A DNA stretch of 46,607 nucleotides from Planctomycetota bacterium (lineage in GTDB: Bacteria > Planctomycetota > Phycisphaerae > Phycisphaerales > SM1A02). The notes below the pieces were generated by a model. That model worked only from the letters and a program-made list of their open reading frames with translations. It was not told where the DNA came from and did no database searches. The stretch spans positions 1 to 46,607 of the forward strand of contig JADFSH010000014.1 of the NCBI GenBank assembly GCA_022560875.1, in the 5' to 3' direction. Below, in pieces: positions 25,646-34,328 of this stretch. The translations under genes were made by a program, and so were the position numbers. Numbering within the stretch: position 1 is the stretch's first letter; each line of letters opens with the position of its first letter.

Positions 25646-27100
25646 ATGAAGCACTCCCGCGTCTCACCATTGCGTTTGCTGTTCCTGCTGGCCTTGGTGT
25701 CGTCGCTTGCGAGCGCAACGCATGGCCAGGAAGCGGACGATGGCGTGGTGTCATCCCCACCCCGACCCCCGAGCAATCTCCGGGCGGTCGATTACCCCAT
25801 GGACAAGGGGGAGAAGATCGACCTGACCTGGGATCTCTCACTCGACGATCCGGAAAATGTTTCAACCTATCTCGTCTATCGATCCCGGACGGACAAGGAA
25901 ATCGAGAAGAAGATCGCAGATGACCGGAAGAAGTTCATTGACGCGGTAAAAACCGCGGCGACAGAGGGGCTTTTCGGCGAGGGATGGAAGGACCGTATGG
26001 CGGACCTGACGCAGGAGCAACTCACGCATGTTCGTGAAGTCAGAAGCCGGGCGGCGGAGCGGGCCGAGACTACGTTTTCCAGCGATCCGACCTCCGAGGA
26101 CAATGTCTACAAGTTCTTAGGTACCGCCATGCCCGGGGAAAACGAGTTCGTCATTGACAAACTTGATGGGAAAAAGTCTTACACCTTCATGGTGAAAGCG
26201 GTGGGAACAGACCTCTCTCAGTCCGCAGGAGTGGTCACGGAAGTCGGATTGACGCCTGTCCTGCAATGGTTCGACGGCGAGTGGAACACCTCCGGGGGGC
26301 GATTCTGGCTCAGCATCATTATTCTTGTCTTTTGCGGGGCGGTCGTGTTCTGGATCCTCCGCGCCCGCAGCGGCAAGCCCATCCGGGTCCGCAAGATTGC
26401 CGGCCTCGAGGCGGTGGATGAGGCCGTGGGGCGGGCCACGGAGATGGGACGTCCCATCCTGTTCGTGCCCGGCATCCAGGACATGAACGACATTCAGACC
26501 ATCGCCGCCATGACGATACTCTCGCACATTTCCAAGACCGCCGCGGAATACGACGCAAAGATCGAGGTTCCCACCGCCCGTTCGCTGGTGATGACTACCG
26601 CTCGTGAGACGGTGCAGGCGTCATATCTCACCGCGGGCAAACCCGACGCCTACAACCAGGATCTTATTTACTACGTCACCGACGAGCAGTTTGGTTTTGT
26701 CGCATATCTATCGGGCATGATGGTTCGCGAGAAACCTGCGGCATGCTTTTACATGGGGGCGTTCTACGCGGAGTCGCTCATTCTTGCCGAGACGGGCAAT
26801 CATGTGGGGGCGATCCAGATCGCGGGAACTGCGATGCCCGCCCAACTCCCGTTCTTTGTGGCGGCGTGCGATTACACGCTCATCGGCGAGGAGTTTTTCG
26901 CCGCCTCAGCGTACCTCTCCGGTTCGCCGGAGGAGTTGGGCAGCCTCAAGGGCCAGGACGTGGGCAAGATCATCGTCGTCTTTCTCATGTTCATTGGTAT
27001 CACTTTGTTCACACTTGCCGCACTGACGAGTGCCAATCCGGGGCTGAGCAGCATATTCAGGAACATGGGCGACTTTTTAAAGAATGTGATTCTCACGTAA
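25646..27100 (+). CDS. FN3-like/DUF6754-like membrane protein
   Basis: The 484-residue protein starts with a signal peptide (MKHSRVSPLRLLFLLALVSS, cleavage near ATHGQ). A periplasmic fibronectin-III-like domain follows (PRPPSNLRAVDYP..LTWDLS...FVIDKLDGKKSYTFMVKAVG), interrupted by a charged helical insert at about 80-150. A transmembrane helix lies near 215-232. After it comes a cytoplasmic alpha/beta domain (GRPILFVPGIQDMNDIQTIAAMT; FGFVAYLSGMMV; ACDYTLIGEEFFAASAYLSG), then a second membrane helix (IIVVFLMFIGITLFTLAAL). I associate this layout with DUF6754 from memory. It starts 5 nt after the previous stop. Function is unknown. Confidence 0.72.
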   Translation: MKHSRVSPLRLLFLLALVSSLASATHGQEADDGVVSSPPRPPSNLRAVDYPMDKGEKIDLTWDLSLDDPENVSTYLVYRSRTDKEIEKKIADDRKKFIDAVKTAATEGLFGEGWKDRMADLTQEQLTHVREVRSRAAERAETTFSSDPTSEDNVYKFLGTAMPGENEFVIDKLDGKKSYTFMVKAVGTDLSQSAGVVTEVGLTPVLQWFDGEWNTSGGRFWLSIIILVFCGAVVFWILRARSGKPIRVRKIAGLEAVDEAVGRATEMGRPILFVPGIQDMNDIQTIAAMTILSHISKTAAEYDAKIEVPTARSLVMTTARETVQASYLTAGKPDAYNQDLIYYVTDEQFGFVAYLSGMMVREKPAACFYMGAFYAESLILAETGNHVGAIQIAGTAMPAQLPFFVAACDYTLIGEEFFAASAYLSGSPEELGSLKGQDVGKIIVVFLMFIGITLFTLAALTSANPGLSSIFRNMGDFLKNVILT

Positions 27101-27112
27101 AGGAAGCGATGG

Positions 27113-27817
27113 ATGAAACGGACAGTCCCACTCATCATCACCTTTCTGGGAGGGGTGGTGCTCATCATCGCCTACTTCATTCCTTACACCCAGGCCTGGG
27201 GTGAAAAGGCGGCGGTGTTCTTTGACGTACTCGCCGCGATCGCTTTCGTTCTCGGCGGCGGCAACCTGCTCAAGAACCACCTCAAGAAGGTCTCTGATCG
27301 CGTCGCGGGCTGGGGCTATTCGGTGATCTGCCTGGTGGCGTTTCTCGTCACCCTCACCGTGGGGTTGGGCAAGATCGGCGTGAATCCCAATACCCAGTTC
27401 TCCAATTATGCATGGAGCGGAGTTTACGATCAGGTGGGCAGCCCCTTCTGGTGGCTGTATGAGTACGGCTTCAAGCCGCTGACGGCGACGATGTTTGCGA
27501 TACTTGCGTTCTATGTAGCCTCGGCCGCATTCCGGGCCTTCCGGGCGAAGAATTTCGAGGCGATCCTGCTGCTGGGTACCGCGTTCATCATCCTGCTGGG
27601 GCGCACATACGCGGGCGTGGTCCTGACCGGATTCATCCCCGATGACAGTGCCTTCAGCGGGCTGAAGCTGGAGAACTTCACGGTCTACATCATGCAGGTG
27701 TTCAACACTGCGGGCAATCGCGCCATCATGATCGGCATCGCCCTCGGGGTGGCCTCAACCTCCCTGAAGGTTCTGCTGGGCGTCGATCGTTCCTACCTTG
27801 GATCGGGAGGGGACTGA
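27113..27817 (+). CDS. Polytopic membrane protein of the MutL cluster
   Basis: The 234-residue protein is mostly hydrophobic, with about six predicted helices. The first is VPLIITFLGGVVLIIAYFI; others are near 45-65, 70-90, 120-145, 150-175 and 195-215. No transporter signature, conserved charged pore motif or known fold stands out. ATG at 27113 follows AAGGAAG. It sits 12 nt after the DUF6754-like gene and 3 nt before the next, so all are likely one transcript. It probably forms part of a membrane complex with its neighbours. Confidence 0.7.
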   Translation: MKRTVPLIITFLGGVVLIIAYFIPYTQAWGEKAAVFFDVLAAIAFVLGGGNLLKNHLKKVSDRVAGWGYSVICLVAFLVTLTVGLGKIGVNPNTQFSNYAWSGVYDQVGSPFWWLYEYGFKPLTATMFAILAFYVASAAFRAFRAKNFEAILLLGTAFIILLGRTYAGVVLTGFIPDDSAFSGLKLENFTVYIMQVFNTAGNRAIMIGIALGVASTSLKVLLGVDRSYLGSGGD

Positions 27818-27820
27818 GCC

Positions 27821-28699
27821 ATGTATGAATTTCTGAAAAATCTCGATCGTCGCTGGGTGTTCCTGCTCATGTTGCTCTCCGTGGCTGTGCCGATCCTTCT
27901 CAATGCGAGGTTTCCCGAGAAGCCCACCGGGCTTGCCCGGGCGGTCTTCAACGAGATCGAAAAGCTCAACGAGGGCGACCCCGTCCTCCTCGCGTTCGAC
28001 TTCGACCCCGCCAGCGAGGGCGAGCTGGGGCCGATGGCCACCGCCTTCGTCAGGCATTGTGCCGAGAAAAAACTCAAGATGTACTTCATGAGCCTCTGGC
28101 CGGTCGGTCCCCGCATGGTCGAGGATGCCCTCGATCGGGTGGTGCGTCCTGACTTTCCCGACCTGAAATACGGCGAGGACTGGGTCCAACTCGGCTACAA
28201 GTCCGGCTATGAGGCCGTGATCAAGGTCATCGTCACCGATCTCAAGCAGCTCTACACCACCGATCGCTTCGGGGCCTCCATCGACAGCATCCCTCTCATG
28301 GCGGATATCCAGAGCGTGCAGGATTTTTCGCTGGTGATCAACATCTCGGCGGGCTACGCGGGGACCAAGGAATGGGTCCAGTACGCCTCGACTCCCTATC
28401 CCGACATCATACTCGTGGCGGGCTGCACCGGCGTGCAGGCTCCATTGCTTTATCCCTACATCCCTGAGCAGTTGCCGGGGCTGCTGGGGGCGATCAAAGG
28501 TGCCGCTGAATACGAGATGCTGGTACTGGATAAGTACGGGGCGAGAGACGAGAACGGCGAACTCGACGAGCCGGGCAAGTACTTTGAGGGTATCCGCCGC
28601 ATGGGGCCCCAGCTCATCGCCCACGTGCTGATGATTCTCCTGATCATCACCGGCAACATCATTTTCTTCATAGAACGCAATCGGGAGGGTTCGTCATGA
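27821..28699 (+). CDS. Membrane-anchored alpha/beta protein of the MutL cluster
   Basis: The 292-residue protein has an N-terminal membrane helix (about 12-30, WVFLLMLLSVAVPILL) and a C-terminal one (about 263-283), with a roughly 220-residue soluble domain between. That domain shows repeated strand-helix units: DPVLLAFDFDPASEGELGPM, KLKMYFMSLWPVGPRMVEDAL, VIKVIVTDLKQLY, DFSLVINISAGYAGTKEWVQ and PDIILVAGCTGVQAPLLYPYI. This looks Rossmann-like, but no nucleotide motif is certain. The strand-end patterns FDFDP and GCTGVQ are candidate active or binding sites. It overlaps the next gene by 4 nt. Confidence 0.7.
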   Translation: MYEFLKNLDRRWVFLLMLLSVAVPILLNARFPEKPTGLARAVFNEIEKLNEGDPVLLAFDFDPASEGELGPMATAFVRHCAEKKLKMYFMSLWPVGPRMVEDALDRVVRPDFPDLKYGEDWVQLGYKSGYEAVIKVIVTDLKQLYTTDRFGASIDSIPLMADIQSVQDFSLVINISAGYAGTKEWVQYASTPYPDIILVAGCTGVQAPLLYPYIPEQLPGLLGAIKGAAEYEMLVLDKYGARDENGELDEPGKYFEGIRRMGPQLIAHVLMILLIITGNIIFFIERNREGSS

Positions 28700-29808
28700 A
28701 TCGTGACACGATGACATGGACGATCATATTCGCCATCGGGCTGGCGCTGATCCTTATCCGCATCGTCACCTCCGGCGGACTGTTCGGCAAGGCATACGTC
28801 AAGGCAGTGCCGCGCGAATACGCCCAGGTCGCCGCCCCCGGCGAGGATGAGAATTGGATCGACGTCACCTCCGAGGAGGCGCTGGACTACGACCTGACGC
28901 AGATTCCCGCCGATGAGCGTATTACCTGGACCAGCTACAACCAGACCCACCCGATCGACTATGCCAACGCCATGGCCGCGGATCCGAACCAGAGCGTCTA
29001 TCAGTTCAGCTTCTGGCGCACCTTCGGGATCTGGCTTTCGGCGTTCTTCACCCTGGCGATCTTCTCGTTCCTCTATAAGGACAATCCCTTCTACAAGATC
29101 GCCGAGTCGGTGGTGGTGGGGGTGTCGGCGGCGTACTGGATGGTGGTTGGTTTCTGGAGCGTGATCATTCCCAACCTCTTTGGCAAGATCTATCCTGAGA
29201 GCGTGCAGAGCTGGGCGATGCCCGGCCTGACGGGGGAGTCGGCCAAGCAGGACCTCTGGTACCTGATCCCACTGATACTGGGCGTGATGCTGCTGTGGCG
29301 ACTGGCCCCCAAGGGTGCCTGGATCGCCCGCTGGCCGCTGGCCTTCATCATCGGCACCACCGCCGGCATGCGACTCATGGGCTTCCTCCACGGCGACTTC
29401 ATCAGCCAGATCCGTAACAGCATCACGTCGATCTATGTCAAGACGGCTCAAATCGCCGCCGACGGCACGCCACTGCTGGACGCGGCTGGTCTGCCAGTCA
29501 TGGGCTTTGATTTCTGGGAAAGCCTCCGCAGTATCATCATTATCATTGGCGTGCTGTCCTGTCTGGTGTATTTCTTCTTCTCCTTCGAGCACAAGGGGAT
29601 CGTGGGCAAGGCGGCCAAGCTGGGGATCTGGTTCCTGATGATCACCTTCGGGGCTGCGTTCGGATTCACCGTCATGGGGCGTATCGCCCTCCTTGCCATC
29701 CGTCTGGAGTTCCTCTTCGACGACTGGCTGTGGCTGCTCGATCCCTCGGGCAAGCGCCTGGCTGATACTGTCGGATTGCTGATGCAGTCGTTTCCCATGT
29801 TGACCTGA
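28696..29808 (+). CDS. Large polytopic membrane protein, last gene of MutL cluster
   Basis: The 370-residue protein has one N-terminal helix (TWTIIFAIGLALILIRIV), a soluble segment of about 75 residues (FGKAYVKAVPREYAQVAAPG...), then about seven helices. These include FGIWLSAFFTLAIFSFLY, VVVGVSAAYWMVVGFWSVII, LIPLILGVMLLW, WPLAFIIGTTAGMRLMGF and SIIIIIGVLSCLVYFFFSF. An amphipathic loop (GDFISQIRNSITSIYVKTAQ) faces one side. No family is recognised. It is the end of the cluster; rpmF follows after about 250 nt with its own promoter. Confidence 0.7.
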   Translation: MNRDTMTWTIIFAIGLALILIRIVTSGGLFGKAYVKAVPREYAQVAAPGEDENWIDVTSEEALDYDLTQIPADERITWTSYNQTHPIDYANAMAADPNQSVYQFSFWRTFGIWLSAFFTLAIFSFLYKDNPFYKIAESVVVGVSAAYWMVVGFWSVIIPNLFGKIYPESVQSWAMPGLTGESAKQDLWYLIPLILGVMLLWRLAPKGAWIARWPLAFIIGTTAGMRLMGFLHGDFISQIRNSITSIYVKTAQIAADGTPLLDAAGLPVMGFDFWESLRSIIIIIGVLSCLVYFFFSFEHKGIVGKAAKLGIWFLMITFGAAFGFTVMGRIALLAIRLEFLFDDWLWLLDPSGKRLADTVGLLMQSFPMLT

Positions 29809-29900
29809 ACCTGGACGCAAAGCACAGAAGTCACGTCGTCAGAGTAGTTAAGGTTCATTTCGCCTCCAGGTTGGCTTGCCGAGACGAGAGGTGGCATTCG

Positions 29901-29929
29901 TTGACATCGCCCGTGAGCTTACTTACAGT
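29901..29929 (+). promoter_or_regulatory. Sigma70-like promoter for rpmF-plsX-fabH
   Basis: A perfect -35 TTGACA (29901-29906) is followed after 17 nt by TACAGT (29924-29929), which matches four of six -10 positions. It leads into a roughly 130 nt leader before rpmF. This is a consensus match only; no start site is known. Confidence 0.5.
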
Positions 29930-29988
29930 GTGCCTTCCTCTTCGCCAGACAAAGAGTCGGCATCTGGGTTGACTCCGCGAGAACACTG

Positions 29989-30048
29989 TTTTCCACCTTG
30001 GAAAATCCCTCCTTATTTGGGTTTTCCGGAGCGTGGAAGGCGTTTTTT
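29989..30048 (+). promoter_or_regulatory. rpmF leader with alternative hairpins and T-run
   Basis: TTTTCC (29989-29994) can pair with GGAAAA (30000-30005). The same GGAAAA plus CCC (30007-30009) can instead pair with GGGTTTTCC (30019-30027). The two stems exclude one another. A run of seven T lies at 30042-30048, about 14 nt after the second stem. This layout resembles an attenuator or a ribosomal-protein autoregulatory leader, but the T-run is too far from the stem for a standard terminator. Confidence 0.35.
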
Positions 30049-30064
30049 TGAGAAAGGACCATTG

Positions 30065-30250
30065 ATGGCGGTTCCCGCATTTCGAACTTCCCCGGCCCGC
30101 AAACGAAAACGCCGCTCTCATCTGGCCCTTACACCCCAACAGACGGTACTCTGCCCGAACTGCGGCAATGCCAAGCAGCCTCATGTGGCGTGCGCGTCAT
30201 GCGGATACGTGCGACCGGGGCTTCAAGTCAAAACTGACGGAGACGTGTAA
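30065..30250 (+). CDS. rpmF: 50S ribosomal protein L32
   Basis: The 61-residue protein starts MAVPAFRTSPARKRKRRSH, the expected L32 N-terminus, and carries four Cys (C30, C33, C43, C46) as CPNC and CASC, so it is the zinc-binding form. ATG at 30065 follows AAAGGA at about 6 nt; a longer in-frame extension from 29876 would spoil the L32 start. It sits on the large ribosomal subunit. rpmF directly ahead of plsX and fabH is a classic bacterial arrangement linking ribosome and lipid production. The usual yceD (DUF177) partner upstream is absent. Confidence 0.95.
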   Translation: MAVPAFRTSPARKRKRRSHLALTPQQTVLCPNCGNAKQPHVACASCGYVRPGLQVKTDGDV

Positions 30251-30253
30251 TCG

Positions 30254-31270
30254 ATGCGTATAGGCATCGACGTGATGGGGGGGGATAATGCACCAGATGC
30301 CATTGTGGAAGGTGCCGTGGCTTCTGTGGGCCAGTTAGACGATAACGATGAACTCGTTCTGGTGGGTGACCAGAAAGTCATCGAAGCTGCTGCTCAGCGT
30401 ATTCGGGCCGAAGGCGGTCGCGTCGATACCGTCGTGACGACCGAAGTCATCGGCATGGATGAGCACCCCGTCGAGGCCGTCCGAGGCAAGCCCGATTCCT
30501 CTATCGTGGTCCTCACCCGGCTGGCGGGTCGAAAAGCAGAGCAACCCCTTGACGCCATTGTTTCCGCAGGAAACACCGGAGCAAAGGTCTGCGCCGCTCA
30601 GATGTTCATGCGCCGGCTGCCCAACGTTCACCGCCCGGGAATCGCAGTGACCCTGCCGACATTTTCAGGCCCGGTGACGCTTATCGATGTGGGGGCGAAC
30701 ATTGAGCCGAGGCCCATGCACCTTATGCAATACGGCGTGATGGGCGAGATTTACGCCTCCCGTATCCGCGGGATCAGCAATCCCCGGATTGGCTTGATGA
30801 ATGTGGGGGGTGAAGAAGCCAAGGGTACGGCGGATATGAAGGAAGCCCGTGACCTGCTCCGCGCCGTCGAAGGTTTGCAATTCATAGGCTATGTCGAAGG
30901 TCGGGGGGTTTTCGACGGCGAAGCTGATGTGGTCGTCACCGACGGGGTGGTGGGGAACGTCATGCTCAAGCTCGCGGAAGGACTTTCGGCGGGTATTTTC
31001 AAGGCCATCGCCCGGGAAATCGCCGGCATCGATAAAGAACTGGCCGAACGCTTCAAACCCATCATCAAAAAAATCTATGCAGATCACGACCATCACGCTT
31101 ATGGCGGGGCACCATTGTTGGGCGTCAACGGTGTGTGCTTTATCTGTCACGGATCAAGTGAGCCTCGCACCATCATGAACGCCATCAGAGCCATACGAAG
31201 ATTTGTGAAGTCGGGTGTCAACGAAAAGATCTCCGAGAAGCTCGGGGCGTTGGAAGAAGTCGCTGCATGA
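30254..31270 (+). CDS. plsX: Phosphate acyltransferase PlsX
   Basis: PlsX turns acyl-ACP into acyl-phosphate for phospholipid synthesis. The 338-residue protein has the family start RIGIDVMGGDNAPDAIVEGA, the SAGNTGA block, VTLIDVGAN, GLMNVGGEEAKG, and the VVVTDGVVGNVMLK and HHAYGGAPLLGVNG motifs, all of normal length and order. It begins 3 nt after rpmF stops and overlaps fabH by 4 nt. It acts at the cytoplasmic face of the membrane. Confidence 0.96.
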   Translation: MRIGIDVMGGDNAPDAIVEGAVASVGQLDDNDELVLVGDQKVIEAAAQRIRAEGGRVDTVVTTEVIGMDEHPVEAVRGKPDSSIVVLTRLAGRKAEQPLDAIVSAGNTGAKVCAAQMFMRRLPNVHRPGIAVTLPTFSGPVTLIDVGANIEPRPMHLMQYGVMGEIYASRIRGISNPRIGLMNVGGEEAKGTADMKEARDLLRAVEGLQFIGYVEGRGVFDGEADVVVTDGVVGNVMLKLAEGLSAGIFKAIAREIAGIDKELAERFKPIIKKIYADHDHHAYGGAPLLGVNGVCFICHGSSEPRTIMNAIRAIRRFVKSGVNEKISEKLGALEEVAA

Positions 31271-32268
31271 GTATCCTCCAGACGATTGGAGTGCGGATTG
31301 CCGGAGTGGGATCGGCGGTGCCTCCGCGCCGGTTGACGAATAAAGATCTCGAAAAGCTTATCGACACCTCCGATGAGTGGATCGTCAAGCGCACGGGTAT
31401 CCACGAGCGTCGGGTTGTCGATCCTGAAACCGAGGGAACCTTCACCCTGGCTCGTGACGCACTGAAAGAAGCGCTCGACAACTCGGGCATGAAGGGGAGC
31501 GATCTGGACCTGGTCATTCTGGGGTCGGTGACGTCGGAGATGACGTGTCCATCGACCGCATGTCGCATCGTCGATGCCCTGGGGGCGGTTCCCGCTCCGG
31601 CCTTCGATCTCGTGGCGGCCTGTTCGGGATTTGTCTATTCGATCAACATCGCCGATTCCCTCATCCGGAGTGGACGCTTTCGCTGTGTCGGCGTGATTGG
31701 TTGCGATGCGATGAGCACCATGGTCGATTATTCCGAGCGATCGGTTTCGATTCTGTTCGGCGATGCGGCCGGAGCTGCCGTGCTTGTCGCTGATGAAGAT
31801 CCAACCCTTGGTTGCCTGTATCAGTCGATGTACTCGGATGGAGGGTTGTGGAAATCGCTCTATGCCCCCCGACGTCCTCAGGAGGTTCATGAAAGTGACA
31901 AAGACAATCCCATCCGGCTGAACAACCTCCGCATGAACGGTCGCGAAGTGTATAAGTTCGCCGTCGTAAAATTCCAGGATGTCATTCGCGAAGCGCTGGA
32001 GGAAACAGGACTGACCGTGGATGACATCAGTCAGTTCGTCGTCCACCAGTCCAATACGCGTATTATCGACGCGGCCAAGGAACGCCTGGGCTTGCCCGAT
32101 GAGAAGGTGTACATCAACATCGACCACTACGGCAATTCATCCGGCGGTTCCGTGGGGCTCTGTCTCGCACAGCTTTGGGAAGCGGGAAAGATCAAACGCG
32201 ACGAGTATATCATGATGGTCGCCATTGGCGGGGGGATGACATGGTGCGCCAATATATGGAAAGTGTGA
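31267..32268 (+). CDS. fabH: 3-oxoacyl-ACP synthase III
   Basis: FabH starts fatty acid synthesis by condensing an acyl-CoA primer with malonyl-ACP. The 333-residue protein has the complete triad Cys119 (LVAACSGF), His260 (VVHQSN) and Asn290 (YGNSSGGSVG), plus the DEWIVKRTGIHERR CoA-loop signature. Translation is coupled to plsX by a 4 nt overlap. The gene ends 20 nt from the convergent barrel-like gene, which interrupts the fatty-acid cluster. Confidence 0.96.
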   Translation: MSILQTIGVRIAGVGSAVPPRRLTNKDLEKLIDTSDEWIVKRTGIHERRVVDPETEGTFTLARDALKEALDNSGMKGSDLDLVILGSVTSEMTCPSTACRIVDALGAVPAPAFDLVAACSGFVYSINIADSLIRSGRFRCVGVIGCDAMSTMVDYSERSVSILFGDAAGAAVLVADEDPTLGCLYQSMYSDGGLWKSLYAPRRPQEVHESDKDNPIRLNNLRMNGREVYKFAVVKFQDVIREALEETGLTVDDISQFVVHQSNTRIIDAAKERLGLPDEKVYINIDHYGNSSGGSVGLCLAQLWEAGKIKRDEYIMMVAIGGGMTWCANIWKV

Positions 32269-32288
32269 AAGACTGATGCGGAACGCCA

Positions 32289-33212
32289 CTAGAAGCGTAT
32301 CTCGCCGCCAAAGTACGGTCCCTTGAGGGTGATGTCCGTACTGAAGTTGCTGCTGTCGAGTTCAGCTTCGATCATCCGGTAGCCGGCAAAAATCCCGAAG
32401 CCATGGATTGGCTCCCAACTGATGGACACGTTGAGATCGAGGTAATTGACATCGATATTTTCAACGGTCAGGATGAGCCCGGAGATGTCGGCGTCGATCA
32501 GGAAATCACCCATCGGAATGGCGAAGTGAAGACCGGCAATGGGAATCGGAAGCTGCTCGTCGATCGAATCCGCTGCTGCCGCCAGAACATCGACAACGGT
32601 AGCCTTGATTTCGAAGAAATCGACGCCGAAGGACGTGCCGAATTCAAAACCGTGGTCCTCGATGTTGAACATCGAGATTCCGTATTGAATTTTGATGTTC
32701 TGGATATCGATGTCGGCATCGACGAGATCGCCCAGATTGACGTTGAGGTTGCCGAAGGTAAAGTCGCTGATTGTGTTCTGCAGGGCCGAGAGGTCGAGTG
32801 AGAAGCCGGAAACTCTCAGCACCGACCCTCCCAGATTTAACTGGATTTCGTAGGAGAACGTCGAATCGGTGTCATCGATTCCCAGATTGGTATCGAGATC
32901 CAGATTGGTGCCGAAACCGATGGCATCCTCTAGGCTGATGTTGCCGCCGAGATCGGGAATCCAAACCTGGGGGCGTAGACGGATGAGAAAATTGGACCGC
33001 CTTTTCAGATCATTCTCCCCGTCCTGTGCGCTTATCATTGAGAGGGCGAAACCGTCATAGTTTTGAACTGGAGAAAGAAGACTTTCCGAGAAGCTGCGCT
33101 CCGTCTCTTTCTCTTCGATTTCTGTCTGTTCCTGCCCATAGGCGGGAAAAACCAGGCACAAGATTGATATCGCTACTGGCCAGGTGAAAGGTACGGAATC
33201 TCTTGTCTTCAT
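32289..33212 (-). CDS. Outer-membrane beta-barrel-like protein
   Basis: ATG at 33212 is chosen over the longer frame (33275) because AGGGA lies 6 nt upstream and a signal peptide starts there (MKTRDSVPFTWPVAISILCL, ending near AYGQ). The protein of about 307 residues then shows many alternating-residue strands with Asp/Leu/Asn patterns (LSLEDAIGFGTNLDLDTNLG-like; VLRVSGFSLDLSALQNTISDF; LGDLVDADIDIQNIKIQYG; IMAELDSSNFSTDITLKGP-like) and ends GPYFGGEIRF with a terminal Phe, the usual outer-membrane barrel ending. It lies on the opposite strand inside the fatty-acid cluster. Family is not recognised. Confidence 0.7.
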   Translation of the reverse strand: MKTRDSVPFTWPVAISILCLVFPAYGQEQTEIEEKETERSFSESLLSPVQNYDGFALSMISAQDGENDLKRRSNFLIRLRPQVWIPDLGGNISLEDAIGFGTNLDLDTNLGIDDTDSTFSYEIQLNLGGSVLRVSGFSLDLSALQNTISDFTFGNLNVNLGDLVDADIDIQNIKIQYGISMFNIEDHGFEFGTSFGVDFFEIKATVVDVLAAAADSIDEQLPIPIAGLHFAIPMGDFLIDADISGLILTVENIDVNYLDLNVSISWEPIHGFGIFAGYRMIEAELDSSNFSTDITLKGPYFGGEIRF

Positions 33213-33401
33213 GGTTATTCCCTTGTCTGACTTTCCATCCAATCGAAGCCTCAGCCTCGTATTCTCCATCTGCATTGATCAAGGTTCTTCGGTCTGATTC
33301 TCGGGCGTGATTAATGCAATCAGTTATCGGAACCTCGATAAGGTTCGACGGTCGGCCTGACCATCGATACATTGGCCGATTCGTCTGATACGGAGTGCTG
33401 C

Positions 33402-34328
33402 ATGGCTGTCAAAAAAGTTGTCATTCTCTGTCCCGGCCAGGGCGCCCAGGCGGTGGGCATGGGCTCTGACTGGGCTAACGCCAGTCCGGCGGCCAAGGCG
33501 GTTTTCGATGAAGCGGATGAGGTACTGGGCGATTCTCTCGGTGAATCACTCAGCACGATCTGCTTTTCCGGGCCGCCGGATCGACTCAATCAAACGGATG
33601 TCAGCCAACCGGCCATCTACACCTGCTCTGTGGCCAGTTACCGCGGGATCATCGAGCGGGAGGGGGATATGGCGATTGTGACGGCGGCAGGCTTGTCACT
33701 CGGCGAATACACGGCCCTGCACCTGGCGGGAGTTTTCGGATTCGCAGATGGTCTGCGTCTGGTCGCCCGACGCGGTCGGGTCATGCAGGAAGCCTGTGAA
33801 GCCTCCCAGAGCGGTATGGTCGCGCTCATCGGGGCTGACGAGCAACAGGCGAAAGAGGTATGCAAGCGAGGGTCAGTGGGGCAGGTACTCGTAGCCGCCA
33901 ATTTCAACGCCCCTGGCCAAGTGGTCTTATCAGGCCATATTGAGGCATGTCATCGGGCCGTCTCAGTTGCATCTGAAATGGGCCTGCGAGCCACGATATT
34001 GACGGTTGCGGGGGCATTTCACTCACCTTTGATGCAGTCCGCAGCGGACAAAATGGCTGAAGCTCTGGCCGGAATTGCGTTCAACCCCCCGGATTTTCCC
34101 ATCTGGTCGAATGTGACGGCCGAGCCTCATGATGCAGAGAATCCGGAACATATTAAGCATAAACTTGTCCAACAGATCGTGAGCCCAGTAAAATGGGCGC
34201 AATGCTGTTGTCAGCTTGTAACTGAAGAGGAACATGAGTATCACGAATTGGCTCCGGGTACTGTATTGCGGGGTTTGATGCGTCGAATAGACCGAAGCGT
34301 GAAAGTGAGTAGTCATGATGGACCGTAG
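33402..34328 (+). CDS. fabD: Malonyl-CoA:ACP transacylase
   Basis: FabD moves malonyl from CoA to ACP. The protein of about 308 residues has the opening LCPGQGAQAVGMG, the nucleophile Ser99 in AGLSLGEYTAL (the usual GHSxGE has Leu here instead of His), and catalytic His207 in AGAFHSPLM. ATG at 33402 follows GGAG (33392-33395) at 6 nt and is preferred over a frame start at 33372. Its last 14 nt overlap the next lipoprotein gene. Confidence 0.94.
   Translation: MAVKKVVILCPGQGAQAVGMGSDWANASPAAKAVFDEADEVLGDSLGESLSTICFSGPPDRLNQTDVSQPAIYTCSVASYRGIIEREGDMAIVTAAGLSLGEYTALHLAGVFGFADGLRLVARRGRVMQEACEASQSGMVALIGADEQQAKEVCKRGSVGQVLVAANFNAPGQVVLSGHIEACHRAVSVASEMGLRATILTVAGAFHSPLMQSAADKMAEALAGIAFNPPDFPIWSNVTAEPHDAENPEHIKHKLVQQIVSPVKWAQCCCQLVTEEEHEYHELAPGTVLRGLMRRIDRSVKVSSHDGP

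Noticed and set aside
28456-29820. 454-codon minus-strand frame opposite the last membrane gene of the MutL cluster
   Set aside because: Asp/His/Gln-rich product without a fold, and it would run against the tight plus-strand operon.
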